64,000 nt of DNA from Cyanophora paradoxa (Eukaryota > Glaucocystophyceae > Cyanophorales > Cyanophoraceae), in contig QPMI01000437.1 of assembly GCA_004431415.1 (NCBI GenBank), positions 346,245 to 410,244 on the forward strand, given 5' to 3'. The translations under genes were made by a program, and so were the position numbers. The notes beneath the pieces were generated by a model. It searched no databases, had not been told where the DNA came from, and was given only the letters and a program-made list of their open reading frames with translations. Numbering within the stretch: the stretch's first letter is position 1; the number at the start of each line of letters is the position of its first letter. Positions 38,304 through 48,214 of the stretch are shown here, piece by piece.

Positions 38304-38889
38304 AATTTGGCTCTGAGACGTAAGGAGATGCAGTTTTAACCTCGGCAGAGTCAAGCGATTGCTCGGCTTTAGCTTTTTCGTTTTTCAGATAGCGTAAATC
38401 TGGTACATCCATAGGTCTGTGCTTAAACATTTCGCTTCGCAACATCTCGCGGATCTTAGCTCTTTCTTGCTTGTCTTTTACATACGATTCGATATTAGCC
38501 GACCTCGCTTCTAAATCTCGCAATTTAGCCGCTAACTCGTCAAATTGTGACTTTGACACCGTTGCTGTCTTGATTTTAGGCCCTGAATACCGCGCTTCAG
38601 ACGCCATCGCTTGTAAAATTCTAGCAGCATCATCATCGATATCAGACTGCATTTCGTTTACAATTTTGACCTGGCTCTGTCGGTCGTCAATCGCACTGGC
38701 ATTAGCAGCAGCAGAGGCGATCGTTTTAGCAACGGGTGCATTAAGGCGGGGGTCACTAGCTAATTCACCGCTAGGTTCAGCAACAGCTGCGCCCTCAGTT
38801 GAGCCGCTTTCAATCAGTGGAGTGTTCGGCTCAGATATATTAACCTTGCGACGTTCCCGATAGCCCTTCTTAGGAATCCCGCGACTCAT
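38251..38889 (-). CDS. Coiled-coil virion-module protein downstream of the ATPase (212 aa)
   Basis: Homologue of 6940-7674 in element A. It shares FDELAAKLRDLEARSANIES followed by YVKDKQERAKIREMLRSEMF, and a short C-terminus ending in arginine and leucine. The N-terminal half is alanine- and serine-rich and probably disordered. Place and orientation relative to the ATPase are the same. No catalytic motif is visible. Confidence 0.7.
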   Translation of the reverse strand: MSRGIPKKGYRERRKVNISEPNTPLIESGSTEGAAVAEPSGELASDPRLNAPVAKTIASAAANASAIDDRQSQVKIVNEMQSDIDDDAARILQAMASEARYSGPKIKTATVSKSQFDELAAKLRDLEARSANIESYVKDKQERAKIREMLRSEMFKHRPMDVPDLRYLKNEKAKAEQSLDSAEVKTASPYVSEPNSTSSQMKNAMGGRRIRL

Positions 38890-38898
38890 CTTATTTTC

Positions 38899-39642
38899 TT
38901 AAGATAAGATTTTAAAACGCCTCTTTTTAGAAACAACAGGCGATTCTTTCTTAGGCTCTTCTTCATTCTTAAGCCATTTTGTAAAACGAAAACTCTTATC
39001 TTCAACAGCTTTATCAACGTACCAGGCCGTATCGTACTTGGTCCCATCAAGGACTAGGCACTGATAATCGTGCGCCCAGGTTTCAAATAAAGCTATAAAT
39101 TCTTCTTTTGGGAGATGGCTAAATTCTCTATAAATGGCCTCCAGCTCCGTGTGATTAGAGTAACTGAAGAAAAAACAATAGTCGGAGTTCGATCTTATAG
39201 ATTGACTCAAAGCTGTTAGTTTTTGCGTCATTAGAATTGTACTTATATTAAAATGGCGACCCTGCGTAAAAAGTCGATTAACGGTCTTGCTATTTCGCAG
39301 ATCAACAGTTTCAGAGGCAGCAACGAGATCATCCAATACAAGCAATATCTGCGGCGCTTTCTTTTTGTTTTCAATCAAATTTCGCTGTGAATCAATGATT
39401 TCTGCAACGATAGATGGCTGAAAATCGTCATAAAGCTCATTCGTTATTGCAGAATACTCGCCGTTGAATTTGGTGGCGGTAAACACAACGACTCGGTTGA
39501 TCTTTGGATACAGCAGTCGAAGCAGATGCTTTGTGCAATAGAAGGATTTGCCGCTATTAGACTTTGAAATAAACAGGGCTTTGAATGGGACCCTCATATC
39601 GCTAGGCTGGAACTTTGCGAGCTCTTGAGACTCATCCATCAA
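38899..39642 (-). CDS. FtsK/HerA-type genome-packaging ATPase
   Basis: A 247-residue P-loop ATPase. Walker A is SKSNSGKS (residues 26-33), Walker B ILLVLDDLVA (about 99-108), then TQGRHFNISTILMTQKL and SNSDYCFFFSYSN, closely paralleling the element A enzyme. It would package DNA. It is adjacent to the MCP gene with no intervening nuclease, showing the ancestral arrangement. Intact. Confidence 0.88.
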   Translation of the reverse strand: MMDESQELAKFQPSDMRVPFKALFISKSNSGKSFYCTKHLLRLLYPKINRVVVFTATKFNGEYSAITNELYDDFQPSIVAEIIDSQRNLIENKKKAPQILLVLDDLVAASETVDLRNSKTVNRLFTQGRHFNISTILMTQKLTALSQSIRSNSDYCFFFSYSNHTELEAIYREFSHLPKEEFIALFETWAHDYQCLVLDGTKYDTAWYVDKAVEDKSFRFTKWLKNEEEPKKESPVVSKKRRFKILS

Positions 39643-39717
39643 AAAATTAACTATTGATATTCGCAGGCAAACACAACCGCGACCGCAGGCGAGTCAGCTT
39701 GTCTGGCGACACTGTGA

Positions 39718-41105
39718 CTAGAGATTAACTTTCCGCAGTCCCGCAGCATCAACAATTAGGACAGTGTGAAGGAGAGCGCGAATTTGGACGTAAATCTTGT
39801 TGTTAGCATCATACGCAGCAGGGTTCATGATATTCAGGAAGCAGCTGCTGGAGTTCGTCAGATCTACGAAACCAGTTTGAGCAGCATTTCGAATCGATTT
39901 ATCCCCACTAATGCAAAATGGCAATCCAGTCAGAACATACCGATTAAGGGGTGCGTCGAGATTGGAGCACTTGAAGACATCAGCGATGAGTTCAGCACCT
40001 TGCAATAGAGGAACAGGCTCATTTGAATAAAGCCGCTGTCCATTCAATTCGCAGGAAATAGTAATATCGCGAGCATTAGCCTCGGTTTTGAGGACACTGT
40101 GTTTTCCATCAGTTTGGTTCATGTTTGGCTGCTTGCGAATGCTAACGAATAGGCCGTAACAAAGTCCACTGATTTGAGACAGATTAATTCGGGTGGGCGC
40201 ACCAGCACCAGCATAAGTAATTGAATCAGCATCAACCCAGCCGACATCGGTAGCGGGAATTGCGATTCCAGACGTTTTGACTTTCTCAATCACCTGGGCA
40301 AAAGTGGCCTCATCAACGTTGATGCAATGAGCAATAATCTTTGGATTCGAAAGCTCCGGATTGGCAGGGGTGACACTGAGAACATTGGGAGTTATATTCT
40401 GGCCGATGTTTGCAGGGGATGCAGCAGCAGCTCCCACGCTCCCAAGTCCATCTTCTTTAGAAGCATCACCGCCTATGGCATATTCTGTTACAAACCTACC
40501 ACCATAGCTGGTTTCGACGAAGCCCTGGGCACGATCACGGAACCAAACCTCGACGGAAACCTCGCCAGATAGAGCACCAATCGGAAGCACAGAACCCTCC
40601 CAGGGACAGGGGATTTTTACACTGAAAATACCTCCAGTGCGATTGCTCCCCTGAGGTGGTGTTCCATGGAGCCAGCCACCGGATCGGTACTTCTTTTTAA
40701 GCTGAGCATCATCATTGTAAATCAGTGCGCTGTGAACAAGCCAGTCCTCGGGACAATGTAGCTGTAGGAAGCATATTTGATTTCGATTCGCTTTACGAGA
40801 GCACCAACCGATCGCAAATAACCAGTGCGAACCAGGTCAGTGTCACCAGTAAATGCTGTCAGCTCGGGAAGGGTAAACTGGAGTTCGAGTCCCTGAAGGA
40901 AATTGTATCGGGGCAGGAAATAAGTAACCCTCTTTCCGAAGCAGTCTCCATAGTCATTGCTTGGGTTGACAACAACACGAACAGGCTTGGTTTGGCTCGT
41001 TAGACCTAACATAAGCTCGTTGTTCATGAAGAAGTCCTTCGCTTCCTGAGGTGTGGTGAGGAGCTCTTTGAGGCCGAGCCGCTGCAAATTCTGAGTAACA
41101 TCCAT
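39718..41105 (-). CDS. MCP: Major capsid protein (one frame break)
   Basis: Homologue of the element A capsid protein, about 462 residues, starting MDVTQNLQRLGLKELLTT at 41105. The first frame ends at 40722 in a false tail (RTGLFTAH). One C is missing in the CCC run near 40748; in the other frame the protein continues EDWLVHSALIYNDDAQLKKK, aligning with the A protein (DFLAHFPLVYYSEDQLAKKK), to a normal end at 39718. Conserved blocks: LVRTGYLRSVGALV, LPIGALSGE and INLSQISGL. A double jelly-roll fold is inferred. Confidence 0.8.
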
Positions 41106-41156
41106 CGAAGTATATAATTGCAGTGAAAGAAAATAATTCTGCCGCTTCACCAAGAC

Positions 41157-42113
41157 TCAGTTTGACGAATTGATCCAAGGATATGTCTTTGACCTTTTCT
41201 GGAGCTGAAGTTTTGCAAGTTCGTAGACAACATCACCATTGGGTTCGTCAGGACCATAACGAATTTCGAGAATAAATGACACAGGAGCTCCATTTAAATC
41301 AGCGATTCGCTGCATAAAATCGTATATCTCAATAGTCACAGAGTAGAGGTCCAGCTTTGAATAAACATACTTATACAAAGGAGTTGCTTCAGTTGAATCG
41401 TAGTAGGCTGTCTCACCAGGACGGAGGGCGCTTGGAATGCTGAGCTTTGAGAAGAAGCCAGGAATTGAAGTATTTGGCATACTGACAAGGTCACCAATTT
41501 CAGGAATGCGAAGTAGCACATGATCATCGGGAGTGACATCGGGTTCATAAGCGCCCTCTATATATTGAATATCGACAGTTAAATCCTTAGACCGAATCGG
41601 TAGAATTGATCGCAAGCCTAGCAGCTTTGCAGTTCGCTGAGCCCTTGCAACGGCCTGGTAGTTTCTGACTTCCCGCCCACCCTGGTTCGTTGGCAACATC
41701 AGAGCAATAAAGAACTCGAAGTTAGCTGTGAACCCTATTAATTTAACCGCTGAATTATACGTGCACGTGAGACCAGTCCCCGTCAACCTTTGGTTTATAT
41801 TTGTCACAAGCGAGGTGACGTCGTAATTTCCAGGTGGAATTGCAATGTTATTCCACGCTCCAAAACCTGGCTGAGGTGGGTCGGGTCCCTCATTTGCAGG
41901 ATCATATTTGCACCAATATATATAGGTGTCAAACACTAAATCCTCTGCTGGATCGAGTGCATCAACTGTGCTCATTGTGTTGGGGATCTCAGCAGATACC
42001 AGGCGCACGGCTTTTACATCCTGATAAACTTTAGGCAGTCTTACTTTAAATTTTGAGGTGGATGTCAGCTCATCCGCTTGGTGGCTTGCAATGCAGACGT
42101 AGTCCGTCGGCAT
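41157..42113 (-). CDS. Minor capsid protein 1 (candidate penton)
   Basis: A 318-residue homologue of 10970-11980. It starts at 42113 (MPTDYVCIAS), chosen to match MPVDYIEVSS in A, and contains VKAVRLVSAEIPNTMS, then LVTNINQRLTG, LLGLRSILP and a C-terminal ILEIRYGPDEPNGD matching FEIRYGDEPAGD in A. It follows the MCP in the same direction and is divergent from minor capsid 2 over 27 bp. Intact. Confidence 0.75.
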   Translation of the reverse strand: MPTDYVCIASHQADELTSTSKFKVRLPKVYQDVKAVRLVSAEIPNTMSTVDALDPAEDLVFDTYIYWCKYDPANEGPDPPQPGFGAWNNIAIPPGNYDVTSLVTNINQRLTGTGLTCTYNSAVKLIGFTANFEFFIALMLPTNQGGREVRNYQAVARAQRTAKLLGLRSILPIRSKDLTVDIQYIEGAYEPDVTPDDHVLLRIPEIGDLVSMPNTSIPGFFSKLSIPSALRPGETAYYDSTEATPLYKYVYSKLDLYSVTIEIYDFMQRIADLNGAPVSFILEIRYGPDEPNGDVVYELAKLQLQKRSKTYPWINSSN

Positions 42114-42140
42114 CTTTTTTATATCAGTTAGAGAATAAAA
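42114..42140. promoter_or_regulatory. Shared divergent promoter of minor capsid genes
   Basis: A 27-bp gap between the two ATGs containing TTTTTATATCAGTTAGAG. The equivalent gap in element A has 29 bp. The pairing is conserved, so co-regulation of both genes from here is likely. Confidence 0.45.
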
Positions 42141-43095
42141 ATGGTCGAAGACAAGCATCGACGCTGCGCCAGGCTCAGCTTTGACAGTAGAGACAGAAGG
42201 CCAATCGATTCAGAGGCAAACTTTGTGCTAGAAATAAATGAACCTATAATCAATCCAGTTGCTGTTCGACTTACCCAGTGTGAGTTCGCAAATAGCCTTT
42301 ACACGAGCATTAAAGATGAGTATCTTTCGATCACCTTCCCCAACATTTGGACGGAAAATCTGGCAGTTTTTGAGCCTGGTATAATTACTACTGCAAATAT
42401 GGGCGAAACAGATCTTTACAACTTTGGCCTATCGTTTAAGTTTGAACTGGGGGAATCGTAATAGCATATTTCAAATTGTTTCGGGACCCAGAGACACTGA
42501 AGATGTCTGCCTATTGCAACCGTTCCTGCACAGTGACCTGCCAGTTCAAAGCTCTATCGAATCTGCTAGGGCTGAACCGAAATGAGCCCTCCAGCTGTCT
42601 CCTATCGTGATTGAAGGAGGGCAAAGATCAGTAACTGCAGCTGAGCGATATCTCGAGGTTGCTGGCATTCCAGTAACACCTTCACACCCTGAATATGGCG
42701 TGGATTTCACCGAAAGAATGCGGAGTGAGCCACTTGGTTATGCTGTCGAATTTCCAAAGATAATTGACATGAACAGCGACCAGTATCTCTTCCTAGTCTG
42801 TGAAGAGCTTCGACCATTTGCTTCAAAGCTTCGCCGTGGGGCCAAAACAATGTGCAACTACGGGCTTGCTCGAATTCAAATGAGTCAGGACGTTGGCAAA
42901 TTCGTTTATATAAATCAGGATCATCAAGGCGAATGGATCCCCATCGAAGAGCGTCTTGTGCTGACTTCCTTGCGACTGCGCATTGTAGACAGAGATGGTG
43001 ATGATGTATTACTGAATGGATTGCCATGGTCTGGTGAACTGCAGTTCATTACTAGGGAAAGCCGAAGGCAAGAAGCCACTTGTGCTTCGCACTGA
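42141..43095 (+). CDS. Minor capsid protein 2 (two frame breaks)
   Basis: Homologue of 12010-12942. Frame 1 runs 42141-42460 (FDSRDRRPID, then VRLTQCEFANSLYTSI). One G is missing in the GGGGG run near 42452, after which the protein continues IVIAYFKLFRDPETLKMSAY and NLLGLN in another frame. A second single-base loss near 42595 leads into the third frame (ERYLEVAGIPVTPSHPEYGV) to 43095. Each part aligns in order with the intact A protein, so this is one gene. Confidence 0.72.
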
Positions 43096-43155
43096 TTTGA
43101 AAAGTTGCAGACAAGCCTTCATCCCGTTTTATTTCTTGGCACAATATATAAAAAA

Positions 43156-43488
43156 ATGTCGCAGTTGATGCCTTTAGCTCAGATTGAAAAGTACTTGCCG
43201 TTGATGCGGGACAAAAAAGTATCACTTGTTGCGATTGGAGATAAGCCAAGCACACAAACAAACCTAGGTTTTCTGCAAGCTTACCGCCGATTCGGTCCTG
43301 ACGGAATCAAAAAGGAGCTCGCAACCAAAAACACAACTTGGTATCAGCGAAGAGAGAATTACATAAAGAGGCGACTGGGAGGGCGTAATGGAGCACCATT
43401 TTGGGAGAAAGATAAATCTGGCAGAACTATTCCAACACGTCTTGGACTCTCTCTGATTTCCTGGGCATTCATGCCGCCGCCTAATTAA
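43156..43488 (+). CDS. Small conserved-looking protein (110 aa)
   Basis: A 110-residue basic protein starting MSQLMPLAQIEKYL, with WYQRRENYIKRRLGGRNG and a C-terminal TIPTRLGLSLISWAFMPPP. The ending PTR...L-I-x-W-A is reminiscent of small proteins in phages and large DNA viruses, but I cannot name the family. Start chosen at 43156 after a poly-A stretch rather than at 43105. It has no counterpart in element A, where minor capsid 2 and phospholipase are adjacent. Confidence 0.55.
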   Translation: MSQLMPLAQIEKYLPLMRDKKVSLVAIGDKPSTQTNLGFLQAYRRFGPDGIKKELATKNTTWYQRRENYIKRRLGGRNGAPFWEKDKSGRTIPTRLGLSLISWAFMPPPN

Positions 43489-44964
43489 TGTAACGTCCCC
43501 GGAAATCAAGCCGGAATGCATTCACATTTATAAATTCGTTTGTTATAATTTGCACATAGTTATATACCTGTGGGGTGATCAAGTGCGAGTCACTATGCAT
43601 TAGATCGAAGCCTGTCATAGATGGGTTTGCAGCAAGCACATTTGCTAGGACCGTGTTTTCAAATAGTGCCCCGTCTCGTAAATATCCTAAATTGGTCAGA
43701 ATGCTGAAATTAAATAGAACTCCGGCGGCAAAGGCTGGCCCATACATAATTATTTGATGTAGCTCAAAAGGCTTTGGAAACTCGACTTTAATCCAGGGAT
43801 TAGGTAAAGTGCCCCTTGGAACCCTGTTGAGTTAGGTCGAACGTGAGAAGGTGGGTGCAATTCCTCAAAGTCGTTGCTTGTGATGTTTGCATCTGGAATT
43901 ATAAACCAGTTGACATCAAATGGCGGCTCAACTGTTAAGGTAGACGATATGATAAGTCTCTCATCGTTCAGTATGTCGTAGTTCGCCAGTAGAAAGCTAC
44001 AGAGTGCATTTATTTTGTTACTGATTTCGGTTTGTTTCAGCCATAAATCAGTTGTGGAAATCAAATAAGAAATATTCGAAGGCGAGGCATCATCAAGCTT
44101 GCTCATGACTGCAGCTGGCAGCGGAACACTTAAACGCCAGTATCTAGTTAGATTCCTATCTGCATCAACTGGAAGCAGTTCCTGCATTTGAAAGTGCGAT
44201 TCCAGCTCGCTACCAGCCATTAGCATAGAAATGATTGGGCTGCCTGAGAGGGATAGAATCCAGCCCAGAGCGCCCCAGCCTGACGTCTCCGCATTTGAAA
44301 AGCCTGCAGTCAATTGCTCACTGGCTTGGACCTCGCCACAGCTAATGCTCACAAGAACAATTGGATCCTCTGCATCATAAATTTTGCTGGCGTGGCTCAG
44401 TGCAGCAACTGAGGGATTATTCAAACAGGCAATGGCCCCGTCAACAAGGTTTTTGTCCCCTAGAACCTTCGGTGGAAAGAATGTAGGCGCTGCAGAAGAT
44501 GCTCTCACTGCATCACGAATCAGCGTGCTTGAGTACGGCCCATCCTTTGTAAAGACTACGGGCTGCATCCGAACTGTATCAAACGCTGTAATTAATATGT
44601 CTTTTGTCGATTCTGCAATTGTGTAGTCCAGGGCAACGTCTGTGAGCACCGACTCTAGAGGGTTTGCATCATAACGGCTGCCTGAGAGCAAGCTTGTCAG
44701 TGATCTTGGATTTGCAAATATTGTTGGCAGGTTCGTTTGATATAGACTCAAGATATCACCTGCAGAATATCGGTAAGCGAGAACAGAGCCTGGAGTTGAT
44801 GGGATAGCCAAACCGGCCGCTATTATTGCCCCTGTCGAGGTGCCTGCAAAGAAATCAAACAGCTGTGGAATTGCTTTCCCAGTAAGCGCCTCGATCCGTT
44901 GCAGAATTCTGGCAATAATTATACCACGAGCACCTCCACCTGATAACGAGAGAATGACCTTCAT
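43481..44964 (-). CDS. Patatin-like phospholipase with C-terminal domain (one frame break)
   Basis: It starts at 44964 (MKVILSLSGGGARGIII), showing the intact oxyanion loop GGGARG. The catalytic serine is in AGTSTGA and the aspartate in LVDGAI. So the enzyme core is complete. The main frame ends at 43750; the homologous C-terminal part continues in the frame of 43481-43747 (YVQIITNEFINVNAFRLDF), parallel to the discoidin-like C-terminus in A. Convergent with the 43156 gene, divergent from the fibre gene (24 bp). Role in membrane passage is inferred. Confidence 0.8.
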
Positions 44965-44988
44965 TTTTAAAAGGGGGCTTATATAAAA

Positions 44989-47900
44989 ATGTCCTATATC
45001 TTGAAGAAGCCAGTGCCACTTCGTAAAGCTCCAGATCTCGTGGATGATCGACATATAAATATCCGTGTATTCGGGAGTACTCTAATTGACTACAATGCTG
45101 ACAAAGATATACACCAGACCGCTTTTAATCGTCCAGCTGCGTTAATTCTGCGCAATTCACACGTCGGTGCCCCAAATATCGCACAGAGATTTTGTCTGGG
45201 TCCAGCTGAAAACTATGTTGCTGAAATAATTGGATCAAGGGCTTTACCGCGTCACCTACGCATTGCCTCCTCAGGCACAGTTTCCAAGTATGATTCTGGT
45301 AGATTAATCTTTAGGCTCCAAAATGATAGAGGGGTCCACACATCAGCTCTACGCCTAATTGATGAATCCAATGCTGTCACAAACAAGACTGCGGCTCACA
45401 TTACAGGGCGAATTCTCCTTGGCGAAGATGCAGGAATATCAGTGCTAGCATCGCAAATCCAGCCGTTTCCCTGGGATTTACTATATACTGCTGCAAGAGA
45501 GACAAATATTTTGTACGGTTTCGATGTTAATCAAATCGATACCGAGCCAGCCACCAGGTTAGATATTCCTGGATGCACCTTTGGCTCTATCCTGATTGAG
45601 GCTGACAGGCACCTGCTCCCGGCATTGCATGATAGATATGACCTAGGGCTTCGAACCAGGCAGTGGCGAAATATTCATGGAACAAGTATTTACCAAGACG
45701 GCAAAAAAGTAATCACTGAACCTGAGATAATAAACATTTTCAACTACTACTTTGGACCTATTGTCCCTATACCACCTATACCACCTCTTCCAGGGCTACC
45801 AAAGCCGCCAACGCCGGATGGACCAGGTCGAGAGCGAGTTGCCGATGAGACAATCCCATTTGGTCAAAATATTATATCATGGGAGGCTGTCAGGAATCGT
45901 CCAGTGATAGAACCCTATAAGCATCCACATGAGGAATACCTGCCGCCTGATATTGAAGTTTTCCCACTCGAAATGTACACAGAGCCGGAGGAGCAATTAA
46001 TTCCCGACGGATTAGACGTTCAAGAACTCGAGTACGAGCAGCCTGTGATTCCGCATGAGCAGCTGCTTCCAGATGGCTTTGATCCTATTTTCTTCCCCTT
46101 GGAGTTCACAGTGGACTGGGAATCTATTAACAACAAACCTGAGAATTTTCCACCGGAAGATCACAGACATAACTGGGATGAAATCGATAATAAACCGTTG
46201 CAATTTCCACCAGAAGATCATAGACACGACTGGGATGATATCGATAATAAACCGCTTAAATTTCCTCCAGAGGATCATAGACACGACTGGGGTGACCTTG
46301 ATAATGTTCCGCTTGAATTTCCACCGGAAGATCACAGACACATTTGGAGCGAAATAGATGAGCAGCCCGAGTTCGCAAAGATTGAGCTTCCTGTCACACT
46401 AGCTGTCTCTCTCTACAAATCAATTAACACCCCTGAAAGGTTATATTTGAATGACCACTATGTCCACAGGCAGGGAATTCGTGCTAACACTGACATGTCA
46501 GGCTCTTTGTTTATAAGGATTCCCCGTGGAATGGAGATAGTTGCTGCTGGCGGGAATATCGGTTTGCAGGACACGTTCCCAAGTATTTATGTCACAAACT
46601 ACTACGCCTCTGACATCGAAATGACATCTGTTCTACCTCCTTTGCCTTCACTGCCGTTAGATCCTCTCTCCCATGCTGATTTTCATTCTGCAATCCAGAT
46701 TAATGTAACAGATGTTAGCGATTTAGATTCATCGAGACCGAAATTGGTATTTAGCCGTGAACGCCTTTTACCCGAAGCTTTAATTGGAAACCGAGACGAT
46801 TATAAAAAATGTGAAATAGCATGGATTAAAACGAATTATAATGGTGGAGTTGGCGAGGGAGTTTTAGAAATAAATCAGAGGGCAGCAGCAAAGAACATTC
46901 ACAACGAGACAATATCCAGAGTGGTTACAGAGGATTATCTTCAAGCCCAAAACTACGTAGACGAAGCAGAGCTCGCATTAGTTATTGCAGGTCTAGCTGT
47001 GACAGGAAATTACCTTCCCTTGACAGGAGGAACTATTGACGGAACAGTGACTGCCGACAACTTTTTTGTTCACACTGAAAATGATCAAGTCTTCCCTGTG
47101 ATTCACCCAGGAGCCGAATACGAAATTCCTATTGATCCTGCTATCATGCCCATCAAAATCGATCTCCCTTCGGATTATGTAGGAAGGGGTGAACTGAAAA
47201 CCGTTTCGTTCTCAGGAGACTATAATGATCTTATTAACAAACCTACTGCGGCGAATCTACACCCTGTTGCATTTTCGGGGAGTTTCCTCGATCTTAATAA
47301 TAGATCCCACACCCACACAAGAGCAGAGATTACAGATTTCGCACACACTCACACCAAGTCCCAAATAACAGATTTTGCACACTATCACACCCGAGCAGAT
47401 ATTACGAATTTCGCCCACACTCATGTTAAATCAGAGATTCTAGATCTTGGAAATGTTGCATATGTTGGGCACACCCACACTAAGGCAGAGATTACAGATC
47501 TTGGAAATGTTGCGTATGTAGGTCACACCCACACAAAGGCAGAGATTACAGATTTTGCACACACTCATGATTGGAATACAGATATTTATAACAAACCAGC
47601 GATTTTTTCGGGCAACTACAATGACCTGACCAATAAACCCACCCTCGATCCCTTTACAGCTACCACCATCAGAGCGAACAACACAATGTATGTAGGATCA
47701 GGTCAGATTGTAGAACCAGCAGGACCTATGTTTGATGAAACATGGTTTTTCCACAATTCGCAAAATTACTTCGATAAAACCTTACTTGTTCGTGGAAATG
47801 CCTATGCAAGAAACTTTTATGCTATGAACCCTTCAAATAATCAGACTATCAGTAGATGCATTACAGAAGCGGATCTATCCAGTCAACTCAATGCGTATTT

Positions 47901-48195
47901 TAATGGGAAAATAAAAGCAGGAAAGTATGTTTACACTACTCCTGTTTTGAACTACAATAATTTATATGTGTTCAATCTTACCATCTATTTCAGTAGTGCC
48001 TTTGCTTCTCCTCCTGTTGTGACAGCAACAGTAAGGCATGAAGGGCAGGCAAATGCTACAACACCAGTCATATTTACTGTGAACCTGTTAAATGTTTACA
48101 GTGACTATTTCACATGTGAACTTTTCACTGATCCATATGCAATGGACAATACAGCCAAAACTGTAACAATCCATTACATTGCTGTCGCAATTTAA
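44989..48195 (+). CDS. Phage-like fibre with H-type-lectin-like tip
   Basis: A 1,068-residue intact protein. The N-terminal 300 residues and the acidic linker align with the element A fibre (YDSGRLIF, TRQWRNIHGTS). Four copies of FPPEDHRHDW-D-x-D-NKP follow, then a beta module, then a run of HTHTKAEITDFAH repeats (47.3-47.6 kb) as in phage tail fibres. The C-terminal 90 residues (FSSAFASPPVVTATVRH...VTIHYIAVAI) resemble the H-type lectin domain, a sugar-binding trimer. The A fibre instead ends in an S74 chaperone. From about 47.3 kb the base composition becomes element A-like. Confidence 0.8.
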   Translation: MSYILKKPVPLRKAPDLVDDRHINIRVFGSTLIDYNADKDIHQTAFNRPAALILRNSHVGAPNIAQRFCLGPAENYVAEIIGSRALPRHLRIASSGTVSKYDSGRLIFRLQNDRGVHTSALRLIDESNAVTNKTAAHITGRILLGEDAGISVLASQIQPFPWDLLYTAARETNILYGFDVNQIDTEPATRLDIPGCTFGSILIEADRHLLPALHDRYDLGLRTRQWRNIHGTSIYQDGKKVITEPEIINIFNYYFGPIVPIPPIPPLPGLPKPPTPDGPGRERVADETIPFGQNIISWEAVRNRPVIEPYKHPHEEYLPPDIEVFPLEMYTEPEEQLIPDGLDVQELEYEQPVIPHEQLLPDGFDPIFFPLEFTVDWESINNKPENFPPEDHRHNWDEIDNKPLQFPPEDHRHDWDDIDNKPLKFPPEDHRHDWGDLDNVPLEFPPEDHRHIWSEIDEQPEFAKIELPVTLAVSLYKSINTPERLYLNDHYVHRQGIRANTDMSGSLFIRIPRGMEIVAAGGNIGLQDTFPSIYVTNYYASDIEMTSVLPPLPSLPLDPLSHADFHSAIQINVTDVSDLDSSRPKLVFSRERLLPEALIGNRDDYKKCEIAWIKTNYNGGVGEGVLEINQRAAAKNIHNETISRVVTEDYLQAQNYVDEAELALVIAGLAVTGNYLPLTGGTIDGTVTADNFFVHTENDQVFPVIHPGAEYEIPIDPAIMPIKIDLPSDYVGRGELKTVSFSGDYNDLINKPTAANLHPVAFSGSFLDLNNRSHTHTRAEITDFAHTHTKSQITDFAHYHTRADITNFAHTHVKSEILDLGNVAYVGHTHTKAEITDLGNVAYVGHTHTKAEITDFAHTHDWNTDIYNKPAIFSGNYNDLTNKPTLDPFTATTIRANNTMYVGSGQIVEPAGPMFDETWFFHNSQNYFDKTLLVRGNAYARNFYAMNPSNNQTISRCITEADLSSQLNAYFNGKIKAGKYVYTTPVLNYNNLYVFNLTIYFSSAFASPPVVTATVRHEGQANATTPVIFTVNLLNVYSDYFTCELFTDPYAMDNTAKTVTIHYIAVAI

Positions 48196-48214
48196 CTATT
48201 TCGTAATTATAAAG

